DNA of 9,682 bases from Lachnospiraceae bacterium UBA2860 (GTDB lineage: Bacteria; Bacillota; Clostridia; Lachnospirales; Lachnospiraceae): contig DEFE01000038.1 of the NCBI GenBank assembly GCA_002350625.1, forward strand, positions 1,015 through 10,696, in the 5' to 3' direction. The position numbers and the translations under genes are program-made. Under the pieces are notes generated by a model. It saw only the letters and a list, made by a program, of their open reading frames with translations. It was not told the origin of the DNA and searched no databases. Below are positions 1-7,403 of the stretch, one piece after another (position 1 is the stretch's first letter; each line of letters begins with the position of its first letter).

Positions 1-1598
1 GCGCCGTCCTCCGCCGTCGCGGGAAGGCCGAGCCGGTCATAATGCGCCTGCAGGGCGCGCCGCCCCGCGTCAAAGGCGTATCTCTTGGACTCGGGATTCG
101 CCGCCGTGCTCCCCTCGAAGAATCTCCAGTGATAGAGCACCTTCGGGATGTGGGTGATTCTGTCCGTCCGCTCCGAGGCGCGGAGCAGGAAGTCATAATC
201 CTGCGCCCCGTCATAAGCGGGATCAAGAAGTCCCGTCTCAAGGAGAAATGCGCGCCTGACGCAGGTGATGTGGCAGATGTAATTGACCGAGCGCAGGAAG
301 TCCGGGTTGAAATCCGGCTTCATGTTCGGCTGCATGTGCTTGTCGCCGATCCCGATCTTGTCCTCATCCGTGTAGATGAGATCCGGGCGGCCGCCCTTCG
401 TGATCGCCTGCGCAAGCTCAAAGAGCGCGTTCTTAGCGAGGAGGTCGTCGTGGTCGGCGAAGACGATGTATTCGCCCTTCGCTTCCTCGATCGCCGCATT
501 TGTGTTTTCGGCGATGCGGAGTGCCTCCTCATGCGGGATCACGCGGATCCGCGCGTCCGAGGCGGCAAGAGACGCGAGTGTTTCGCGGATCGGGGAATCC
601 GCGCCGCTCCCGTCCGAAAGAATCAGTTCGAAATGCCCGTAGCTCTGCGCGAGCACGGATGCCGCGAGCTCGGAAAGATACGGCTCCGGCGTCCTATAGC
701 AGGGCACGACGACGCTGAGAAGCGGCGCGTCCTTCATCTCCTCCGAGATCCTGCGCTGCTTTTTCAGCTCGCCGTCCGAGGGCAGATGTTTGCGGATCCA
801 GTCCGTGTAGACGACCGGCTTCATCGCTGGATTAAAGAGGCGGTCATAAACCTTCGTATAGAGCGCGCCCGCGCCCCTGTACCTGAGCACGTCGCCGCTC
901 TTCTTCGCGAGCTGTTTTACCCGCGCCGCGCGGTATGTGACGAGCCCCGTCGGGAAAGCCCGCGTGATCCGTGTGCCCTCCGCCTCGAATCTCACGTAGA
1001 CGCAGGTCTTCGGAATCGGGCGGAGCTCGATGTGAAAGCCGTTGTCCGGCGTGACCGGGTACTCTTCAAAGAGCTCGACCGTGTCGAAGCGGCGGTAGCG
1101 CTCGACCTGGGTCTCAAGCTTCTTTCCCTCGTGATCAAAGACAGTGATCCGCACGTCCTCCTTCGCGACGGCCCATCCCTGGATGCGGACATAGCCGTCC
1201 TTTTCGTGGACGGAAAAGTCGTCGAGATAGATCCTGACACTCTTCCGCTTCTGCGCGAGCTCCCTGCCCCTGATCGCGAAGGCCAGATGCCGCCCGTAGC
1301 GGTTCTCCGTGTAGACGCGCAGCTCGCCGTTTTCCGGGATTTCCCCCGCAAATGTCATCTCGCAGCGCGCCTCGCAGCCGCCGTAGCGCTCGTCGGTATT
1401 CTCCGTCATCTGAGCGATCTCGCAGGGCATCTCCTCCCCGTTAAAGAGCGCCGTAATTTCCGTATCCGGCACGATGTAGCCCTTCAGGACGTACTTCGTC
1501 GGATCCGTCAGGAGAAAGCGGTCATATTGTACGAGAAAGCCCGTGTTGCGCGGCGCCTCCGGCCGCGCGAAGAAGCTTCCTCCCATGATGCCTCCCAT
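1..1598 (-). CDS. Large GT2 glycosyltransferase with N-terminal beta-rich modules, 3' end cut off
   Basis: The frame is open from the start to the left edge, giving 532 residues with no stop. Residues about 15-105 and 118-205 look like two beta-rich modules; the second, with IQGWAV and RYRR at 167-170, resembles the 774-869 module of the upstream giant protein. After a basic linker, a GT2 domain starts near residue 293: LLSVVVPCYRT, ELILSDGSG, metal-binding DHDD at 382-385, YTDEDK at 409-414, DPAYDGAQDYDFLLR and HW at 490-491. The window ends where the neighbour goes from GT2 module A into module B, so a second GT2 domain beyond the edge is likely but unseen. It probably adds sugars (perhaps rhamnose) to the same glycan. 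ATG at 1598 shares a base with the preceding TGA and lies 7 nt from AAGGAGG; ATGs at 1601 and 1586 are alternatives. No membrane span is visible. Confidence 0.9.
   Translation of the reverse strand, partial: MGGIMGGSFFARPEAPRNTGFLVQYDRFLLTDPTKYVLKGYIVPDTEITALFNGEEMPCEIAQMTENTDERYGGCEARCEMTFAGEIPENGELRVYTENRYGRHLAFAIRGRELAQKRKSVRIYLDDFSVHEKDGYVRIQGWAVAKEDVRITVFDHEGKKLETQVERYRRFDTVELFEEYPVTPDNGFHIELRPIPKTCVYVRFEAEGTRITRAFPTGLVTYRAARVKQLAKKSGDVLRYRGAGALYTKVYDRLFNPAMKPVVYTDWIRKHLPSDGELKKQRRISEEMKDAPLLSVVVPCYRTPEPYLSELAASVLAQSYGHFELILSDGSGADSPIRETLASLAASDARIRVIPHEEALRIAENTNAAIEEAKGEYIVFADHDDLLAKNALFELAQAITKGGRPDLIYTDEDKIGIGDKHMQPNMKPDFNPDFLRSVNYICHITCVRRAFLLETGLLDPAYDGAQDYDFLLRASERTDRITHIPKVLYHWRFFEGSTAANPESKRYAFDAGRRALQAHYDRLGLPATAEDG
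42..722 (-). repeat. Copy 1 of a duplicated GT2 module (partial glycosyltransferase gene)
   Basis: These 681 nt align codon for codon, at a constant offset of 2477 nt and no net gap, with 2519-3199. By hand alignment about 127 of 227 residues match (roughly 55%), including identical runs IAENTNAAI, SVNYICH, DPAYDGAQDYDFLLR and KVLYHWR. A 24-nt block is identical at 123-146 and 2600-2623. Confidence 0.8.
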
Positions 1599-4500
1599 CA
1601 TTCATCCTCCTTGCGAAGTGTAAAGTCAGGTCGTTTCAGCGTCAGATTGGGATTGTAATAAGGATCGCCCGCCGCGATTCTCTCCCCCCATCTCTCGGAG
1701 AACAGCCGCACCTCGTTCGTAAAGCGCGCCTGCTTATCCGGCGTGTCCTCATAGCCGCGCGACTTGGATTCATAGTGCATGAACTCCGCCTGCGGCTCGT
1801 AGACGATGCGGTACCCCGCCTCCGTGATGCGCATGCACAGATCGATATCGTTGAAGGCGACGGCGAGCTCCTCGCTGAAGCCGCCGACCTTGTCAAAGAC
1901 CTCTCTCCTCACCATCATGCAGGCCGCCGTCACGGCGCTCACGTTCTGCGTGACGAGGATGCGGCTCTGATAGCCGGCCTCCTCATGGCCGAACTCCCGG
2001 AAGGCGTGGCCGGCGATGCCGCCGTACCCCAGGACGACGCCCGCGTGCTGGATGCTGCCGTCCGCGAAGTAGAGCCTCGCGCCGACGGCCCCGATCTCCT
2101 CCCGCACCGCGTGGCCGAGCATGGCTTCGACCGCGCCGGGGGCGACGAGCTCCGTGTCGTTGTTTAAGAAGAGCAGATAGCTGCCGGACGCCTCTCTTAC
2201 GCCCAGATTATTGATCGCCGAGAAGTTGAAGGCCCCTTCGTATTTGACGACCTTCAGATGGGGATACGCCGCCTTAAGCTCCTTATAGAGCGCAAATGTC
2301 TCTGCCTCGACGGAGTTGTTCTCGACGACCACGTACTCCATCTTTTTGTAGCTGCTCTTCTCCTCAAGGGAGCGGATGCAGCGGCGCAGATCCTCCGCGT
2401 GGTCCTTGTTCGGGATGATGACGGAGACAAGCGGCGTCTCCTTTAAGCGGAAGTGCGTCCTGTAGAGGCCCGCATTCTTAAGCCGCGTGACATCGGCGTC
2501 TATGCCGCATCGCTCATAGTGCGCGGACAGGGCGCGCGCGCCGGCCCGGAAAGCGTACTCCTTGGCCGACGGGTCGAACGCGGTCGAGCTGTCCGTCATT
2601 CTCCAGTGATAGAGCACCTTCGGCACGTGGTACACCGCCTGCGTGTGCTCCATGCAGCGAAGCAGGAAGTCGTAGTCCTGCGCCCCGTCATAGGCGGGGT
2701 CGAAGAGCCCCGTCTTCGTGAGGAGCTCCGCGCGGACCGCGACGAGGTGGCAGATATAATTGACGCTCGTCAGAAACTCCGGGCTGAAATCCGGCTTGAA
2801 ATTCGGCTCTCCGGGCACGTCGCCGGGAAGGAGCTTGTCCTCGTCCGAATAGACCAGCTGCGCGTCTTCGTGCTGAAGGATCGCGCGCCGGATCTCGTAG
2901 AGCGCGTCGGGCGTGATGAGATCGTCGTGATCGACGAAGACATACCATTTCCCGCGCGCCGCGTCTATGGCTGCATTCGTGTTCTCCGCGATCTTGAGCG
3001 GCTTCATCGAGCGCACGACGCGGATCCGCGGATCCGTGCCCTGAAGATCCGCAAGCTTCTCCGCAAGCGGGGAATCCGGGCCGCTGCCGTCGGAGAGAAT
3101 CAGCTCGAAGTCGGGCCAGGTCTCCTGCCGCACGGAAGCGATCAGGGCGTCAAGCAGCGCCGGATCCGTCTTGTAGAGCGGCACAAGGATCGAGAAAAAT
3201 GGCGCATCCGCGGGGTTTTTCTCCCTTAAGGCCGCGGCGCCTTCGCTTCTCTGTCTCCCCAGTTCCTCTTCGGACGGGCGGTGCGCGTCCGCGTAATCGT
3301 CGTAGTCCGTGATCACGTGCTGCTCGCTCTCTTTGGCGCGCAGCTTCTTCTCCGCCTCCTCCCGCTTCGCGGGATCGCTCTCGATCGGAAGCTCCTCACA
3401 GGTGTAGCCGCGCCCCGTCTCGACCTCGAGATAGAATGGCAGATCCTTTAAAAGCGCGTAGTCGATCCGCACGGTAAAGCCCATCTCCCGCTCCTCGGGC
3501 AGATCGAACTGCTTCGCAGCGTCCGGCCTTCTGTAGCGCGTGATCTCCGCGGGGACCTCCTCGTCTTTACTGTTCACGATAAAGACGCGGTCGCCCGCGT
3601 AGCCGCGGTCAAAGCACCAGCCGCGCAGGAAGAAGTCATCTCTTCTGTGCGCCATGTGGTCGATGCAATATAAAATCCCGTCGGGGCTGCTCGGCAGAAG
3701 CGGCCGCAGCATGCTGTACGGGTCCTCCCGCTTCGCGGTGACGCGCAGCTTCCTGTACGCCTTCATCGGCGCGGTCTTCATCAGCTGCCTGATGATCGCG
3801 CCGCGGTGGGAAAGCAGGGCTTCTTTCTCGGCGTCCGCTTTCGTGAGCGCAAGAATGCGCCTGTCGCGCGCGTCGAGCTCTCCCCGCATCCACTCCGCGC
3901 TGTCCGCGTCCATCGACGCCATGTGCATCGTGACGTAGAGGAAATGCGCGTCCTCCGGCCATCCGGCGATGATGAGGTAAGGGTCGTTCGTGTCGAAAAG
4001 GAAGCGCCGCAGGTCGAGCCGCACGCCATTTGAGATGACAGATGCCGGATCGAGCGGCCCGAGCTCCGTCATGAGGTCGTCGATCGTGACGACGCCTGCG
4101 TATTCCGCGGGATCAATCCGCAGCTGCTTAAGCCCTGTCAGCTCCTCCTCGATGTAAATGCTGCCGTCCGGGCGGTGGTCGACTTCTATCGTCTCTTCTT
4201 CTCTGAATCCCGCGCCTGTATCGAGGTACAGCTTCGCCTTCGCCTCGCCGCCCCGCCGGCCGTTCATGCGCTTTAAGATCGCGGGCAGGTCCGCGGCCCC
4301 TTCGGAAATGTCGCCGTAAAGCTCCCGGAGCGGCGTGTAGTCTCCTTCCGTATAGGCCTGGAAATGGCGCTCCATCGCCTCATAGACGCTGATCTCCGCC
4401 TCCGTGATGCCCGCCTTGTCATAAAGATCCTCCGCGCGGAGGAAGAAGCGCTTTGTGTTGCCCTCGATGTAGTAGTGGAGCGCGCGCCATTTGATGAAGC

Positions 4501-5998
4501 TCAAGGGCACGGCGAAGGGGAAAGTCCACTCGTAGTCGATCACGTGCCACGCGTCTTTCCCCTTTTCCGGATCCGGGGCCGCGATCACGTTGTTCAGCAC
4601 CATGTCGATGTCGGAGACGCGGGAGGCGCTTAAGCCCGCGGGCAGGGACACATCCCCGAACACGCGGACAAAGCCGTCGCTTTTTACAAAGCTCTCCCCG
4701 CGCATCCCGTCAAGCACGCCCATGTAGCCGAGGAGAGCAGCCGTGATCGCCGCGCGGTCCTTTAAGAAGTCGCGGTCCAGCTTCTCCTCGAGGGTCTCTC
4801 CCTCAAGATAGGGAAAGACGGCATTTCCGTCTTCAATTTTCACGTGGTTCGGCACGAAGCGCGTGCCGGAAAATCCTTCCGTGAGCGCCTTCTCCCGCGC
4901 CTCCATGTCCAGGATATGCGCCGACGCCGCCTCCGAGGCGGGGATCTTCAGCACCTGGCGCGAGCCGTCCGGCATCTCCGTGATGTCCGTGCGGATCCGG
5001 AGGGCCTCCGCGCGCTCGTCGGAATACTTGGTAAAGAGCAGCCTTCCGCCTGCTTCCGCTTCCTTCCCGGTCCCGTCCGCCTTGAGCTCGATGAAGAAAG
5101 AGTTGGAAAAAAGCGGGAAGAGGCGCGCGTCCGGAAGCGTGTCGTAAGCGGCGGACTCATCAAAGAGAATGAGCCGCTTCCTGTCGAAATTGACGATGTT
5201 GTTCCTTAAGTCCCCTCTTCTCGGGAGATAGCCGTCCGAGTAGACGGACATCGGGAATTTATAGTCCGGGTATGGATAATAGAACGCGGCGTCCGAAAGA
5301 CCCGCGCGGGCAAAGAGCGCCTCAATCTCCGGCTTCGCGAAGGTGCGAACGTATCCCGTGTCCGTGTATCCTTCAATGCCGTCGAAGAAGCCGCCCGTGT
5401 GATCCTCCGTGCAGCCGGCGAAATATTTCATGCCGAGACGGTTCTCGATCGCGATGAGAATCACGCCGTCCGCTTTCAGATGCGTCCTGATCTTTTTCAG
5501 GAAATCGACGTAAGGATCCGCGGAGTGGATGTAAGCCACGCCGTATTCAAAGACCCCGATCAGTGTGATGACGTCGTAGGCGCCGTCGAGCTTTTTCTCG
5601 ACGTCTTCGAAATTGCCCACGCGGATCTCGATATTCGTGGCGTTCCGGTTGCGATAAGCGTTGATCAGGCTGCGCTTTTTCGACAGCTCCACGCAGGTGA
5701 CGCTCTCCGCCATTTCCGACAGCACGCCCGTCAGGGCGCCGCAGCCCGCGCCGATCTCCAGCACGCGCTTTCCTTCAAGGCGCCGGCAGAAGGACAGGAT
5801 ATGCCCGCGGATGCGGGAAAAATGGTACATCACGGGCCAGCTTTTTCTCTCCGCCACGATGCGGTCGAAATCTCCCGGCTCGAAATCCCGCGCGATCTCG
5901 AGGAGCTCGTCCTCGACCTTGCCGTCGGAATAGAGGTCCTCGCCCGGATAATCTTCCAGATTCAGTGTGACGCCGCCGATCTTCTCATATGCTTCCAT
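1598..5998 (-). CDS. Giant fused methyltransferase, kinase-like and double GT2 glycosyltransferase
   Basis: A 1466-residue soluble protein with no signal peptide or membrane span, probably acting at the inner membrane face. Order from Met at 5998: class I SAM methyltransferase (about 50-275; motif I VLEIGAGCG at 79-87, acidic E104, YDVITLIGVFEY from 141); kinase-like region (about 315-545; VLKIP Lys351, hinge-like FPYLEGETL from 395, DMVLNN with Asp465 and Asn470, VIDYEW with Asp488); beta-rich stretch (585-690); charged helix or short coiled coil (695-754); beta-rich module (774-869); GT2 module A (933-1184; DHDD 1023-1026, YSDEDK, HW 1131-1132); GT2 module B (1190-1454; NNDTEL from 1279, FNDIDLCMR from 1382). 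Methyltransferase plus two GT2 recalls WsaE; methyltransferase-kinase-coil recalls WbdD; the GT pair recalls Myxococcus RfbC. The start is favoured by GGAGGGGGAG; Met at 6016 is an alternative. The kinase assignment is inference and acceptor and sugar are unknown. Confidence 0.9.
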   Translation of the reverse strand: MEAYEKIGGVTLNLEDYPGEDLYSDGKVEDELLEIARDFEPGDFDRIVAERKSWPVMYHFSRIRGHILSFCRRLEGKRVLEIGAGCGALTGVLSEMAESVTCVELSKKRSLINAYRNRNATNIEIRVGNFEDVEKKLDGAYDVITLIGVFEYGVAYIHSADPYVDFLKKIRTHLKADGVILIAIENRLGMKYFAGCTEDHTGGFFDGIEGYTDTGYVRTFAKPEIEALFARAGLSDAAFYYPYPDYKFPMSVYSDGYLPRRGDLRNNIVNFDRKRLILFDESAAYDTLPDARLFPLFSNSFFIELKADGTGKEAEAGGRLLFTKYSDERAEALRIRTDITEMPDGSRQVLKIPASEAASAHILDMEAREKALTEGFSGTRFVPNHVKIEDGNAVFPYLEGETLEEKLDRDFLKDRAAITAALLGYMGVLDGMRGESFVKSDGFVRVFGDVSLPAGLSASRVSDIDMVLNNVIAAPDPEKGKDAWHVIDYEWTFPFAVPLSFIKWRALHYYIEGNTKRFFLRAEDLYDKAGITEAEISVYEAMERHFQAYTEGDYTPLRELYGDISEGAADLPAILKRMNGRRGGEAKAKLYLDTGAGFREEETIEVDHRPDGSIYIEEELTGLKQLRIDPAEYAGVVTIDDLMTELGPLDPASVISNGVRLDLRRFLFDTNDPYLIIAGWPEDAHFLYVTMHMASMDADSAEWMRGELDARDRRILALTKADAEKEALLSHRGAIIRQLMKTAPMKAYRKLRVTAKREDPYSMLRPLLPSSPDGILYCIDHMAHRRDDFFLRGWCFDRGYAGDRVFIVNSKDEEVPAEITRYRRPDAAKQFDLPEEREMGFTVRIDYALLKDLPFYLEVETGRGYTCEELPIESDPAKREEAEKKLRAKESEQHVITDYDDYADAHRPSEEELGRQRSEGAAALREKNPADAPFFSILVPLYKTDPALLDALIASVRQETWPDFELILSDGSGPDSPLAEKLADLQGTDPRIRVVRSMKPLKIAENTNAAIDAARGKWYVFVDHDDLITPDALYEIRRAILQHEDAQLVYSDEDKLLPGDVPGEPNFKPDFSPEFLTSVNYICHLVAVRAELLTKTGLFDPAYDGAQDYDFLLRCMEHTQAVYHVPKVLYHWRMTDSSTAFDPSAKEYAFRAGARALSAHYERCGIDADVTRLKNAGLYRTHFRLKETPLVSVIIPNKDHAEDLRRCIRSLEEKSSYKKMEYVVVENNSVEAETFALYKELKAAYPHLKVVKYEGAFNFSAINNLGVREASGSYLLFLNNDTELVAPGAVEAMLGHAVREEIGAVGARLYFADGSIQHAGVVLGYGGIAGHAFREFGHEEAGYQSRILVTQNVSAVTAACMMVRREVFDKVGGFSEELAVAFNDIDLCMRITEAGYRIVYEPQAEFMHYESKSRGYEDTPDKQARFTNEVRLFSERWGERIAAGDPYYNPNLTLKRPDFTLRKEDE
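1606..1612 (-). promoter_or_regulatory. Ribosome binding site of the partial glycosyltransferase, inside the end of the previous gene
   Basis: AAGGAGG lies within the last codons of the giant fused gene, 7 nt before the ATG at 1598 and 4 nt before the ATG at 1601. Start and stop overlap in the sequence ATGATG, the usual arrangement for coupled translation of two subunits made in similar amounts. Confidence 0.75.
2519..3199 (-). repeat. Copy 2 of the duplicated GT2 module (module A of the giant fused gene)
   Basis: This is the partner of the module at 42-722. The metal-binding DHDD, the DEDK motif and the HW pair are kept in both copies, so both look catalytically intact. The upstream beta-rich module (RYRR, then a GF pair) also has a counterpart in each gene, suggesting that a larger beta-GT2 unit was duplicated. 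Confidence 0.8.
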
Positions 5999-6002
5999 GC
6001 GA

Positions 6003-6012
6003 CTCCCCCTCC
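6003..6012 (-). promoter_or_regulatory. Ribosome binding site that decides the start of the giant fused gene
   Basis: GGAGGGGGAG sits in the 18-nt gap between the wzt stop (TAA at 6019-6017) and the ATG at 5998. GGAGG ends 9 nt before that ATG. The upstream in-frame ATG at 6016 directly abuts the wzt stop and would place this purine run inside the coding sequence, so 5998 is preferred. Confidence 0.75.
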
Positions 6013-6016
6013 GCAT

Positions 6017-7351
6017 TTATGATTCCCCGCTGAGCGCTTCTACGCTCACCTGCGACTCCATGTCATAGAAGCCGACCGTATTCTTCGCGGAGACCACCGT
6101 CACGTTCAGCACGTCGTAGAGGCGGTGGAACACCCGGAATTCCCCCTCGTGGTACCCGGTGCACCCGAAGGAGAGCAGATACTCGCCGCCCTGGAGCGCC
6201 ATGCGCTGCCGGAAGCGGACGACAATCACGTCTCCCGCCTTCTTCGGGCCGATGTCGCAGTGCTCGAACATCGTGTTTGTCCCCGTGATCTCGGTGCCTT
6301 TCAGGTTCTTGAAGGTGTAGGCGCAGATCGGTTCCTCGACGTCCTTGTCGAAGCGGATCTTCGCCTCGATCACAAAGGACGTGCCTTTCTCGATGCTGTT
6401 CGTCACGAGGCCTTTGTCGTCGTAGGTCGTGAGCTTCACGAAGTGCGCCTGTCCCTCGCCGTACTCGATCGTGTCCGGATTCATCGGCAGGATGCCGGTG
6501 AGGCTCTCAGAGGCCGCCTGCTTTTCCGACGCCGCCTCCCGCGCGTCCTTCTCATCGCCGAAGGCGTCGCCCGGAAGCGCGGAGGTGAAATCCTCCCCCG
6601 CCTGCCCGACGAGCAGCTTCTTGTAGAGATCCACCATTTCCTTGGGGCTTCCCTCCGCCAGCTTCACGCCCTTGTTCAGAACGACGACGCGGTCGCAGTA
6701 TTTCGCGACGGAGCTCAGATCGTGACTGACGAAGAGGATGGTTTTGCCTTCGTTCCGGAATTCCTCAAACTTATGATAGCATTTCGCCTGGAAAAACACG
6801 TCTCCGACCGAGAGCGCCTCGTCCACGATGAGGATCTCCGGATCGATGTTGATCGCGACCGCGAAGGCGAGCCGCACGAACATGCCGCTGGAATACGTCT
6901 TCACGGGCTGGTTGATGAACTCGCCGATATCCGCGAAGCTTAAGATGCTCTCCAGCCGCCCGTCGATCTCCTCCTCCGAAAAGCCCATCATGGTGCCGTT
7001 CAGGTAGATGTTCTCCATCCCGGTGTACTCCATGTTGAAGCCGGCGCCGAGCTCGAGAAGCGCGGAAATGCGGCCGTCCGCTGTCACGGTGCCGGCCGTG
7101 GGCGTGAGGACGCCGGTAATGATTTTAAGGATCGTGGATTTGCCGGAGCCATTGACGCCGATGATGCCCACCGTCTCGCCCTTCCGCACGCTGAAGCTGA
7201 CGTCATTTAAGGCGTAGAGCTCGTGGTATTTGACTTTTCTTGTGAGTCCGAGCGCCTCCTTCAGGCGGTCCGAAGGCTTGTCGTAGAGCTTGTAGAGCTT
7301 GCTCACGCCGTCGATCCGGATCGCGGGCGCCGTATGATTATCCGTCTGCAT
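6017..7351 (-). CDS. wzt: Polysaccharide ABC transporter ATPase with C-terminal glycan-recognition domain (Wzt type)
   Basis: This is the nucleotide-binding subunit partnering the Wzm-type permease. Counting from Met at 7351 (444 residues), the ATPase domain spans about 10-245: Walker A GVNGSGKST at 65-73, ABC signature YSSGM near 153-157, Walker B ILIVDEAL at 173-180 and the switch His in FVSHD at 210. A charged, Ala/Glu/Ser-rich linker at about 250-290 leads to a beta-rich domain at about 292-440. This layout matches Wzt proteins whose C-terminal domain binds the modified end of the polymer before export; plain transporters such as KpsT lack it. The start is not certain. Met at 7351 has AGAGGAAG upstream and gives the usual N-terminus, while Met at 7396 has TAGGAG four nt away and would add 15 basic residues. 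The gene ends in TAA, 18 nt before the next start. Substrate binding is inferred from family, not seen. Confidence 0.93.
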   Translation of the reverse strand: MQTDNHTAPAIRIDGVSKLYKLYDKPSDRLKEALGLTRKVKYHELYALNDVSFSVRKGETVGIIGVNGSGKSTILKIITGVLTPTAGTVTADGRISALLELGAGFNMEYTGMENIYLNGTMMGFSEEEIDGRLESILSFADIGEFINQPVKTYSSGMFVRLAFAVAINIDPEILIVDEALSVGDVFFQAKCYHKFEEFRNEGKTILFVSHDLSSVAKYCDRVVVLNKGVKLAEGSPKEMVDLYKKLLVGQAGEDFTSALPGDAFGDEKDAREAASEKQAASESLTGILPMNPDTIEYGEGQAHFVKLTTYDDKGLVTNSIEKGTSFVIEAKIRFDKDVEEPICAYTFKNLKGTEITGTNTMFEHCDIGPKKAGDVIVVRFRQRMALQGGEYLLSFGCTGYHEGEFRVFHRLYDVLNVTVVSAKNTVGFYDMESQVSVEALSGES

Positions 7352-7360
7352 TGCACTCTT

Positions 7361-7368
7361 CTTCCTCT
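7361..7368 (-). promoter_or_regulatory. Probable ribosome binding site of wzt
   Basis: AGAGGAAG lies 9 nt (from its last base) before the ATG at 7351. A competing site, TAGGAG at 7406-7401, overlaps the wzm stop codon and lies 4 nt before an in-frame ATG at 7396. The homology-based N-terminus favours 7351. Confidence 0.5.
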
Positions 7369-7403
7369 GTTCGCGCCGATTGATGACTGACTGCATCCGG
7401 CTC

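Noticed and set aside
42..1658. Long plus-strand open frame of 538 codons
   Set aside because: It is antisense to the partial glycosyltransferase, whose minus-strand frame shows clear GT2 motifs. The product is rich in Arg, Val, Asp and Leu with no recognisable domain, as expected for a GC-rich shadow frame.
2453..3229. Plus-strand frame whose product resembles that of the frame at 42-1658 (shared SPVIEHLR and LRPVI stretches), seeming to be a conserved gene pair
   Set aside because: The similarity is fully explained because both lie antisense to the duplicated GT2 module in the same relative frame. No ribosome site or independent domain was seen.
5399..6943. Plus-strand frames at 5399-6022 and 6125-6943
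   Set aside because: Both are antisense to strongly supported genes (the methyltransferase domain and the Wzt ATPase) and show the same shadow composition.
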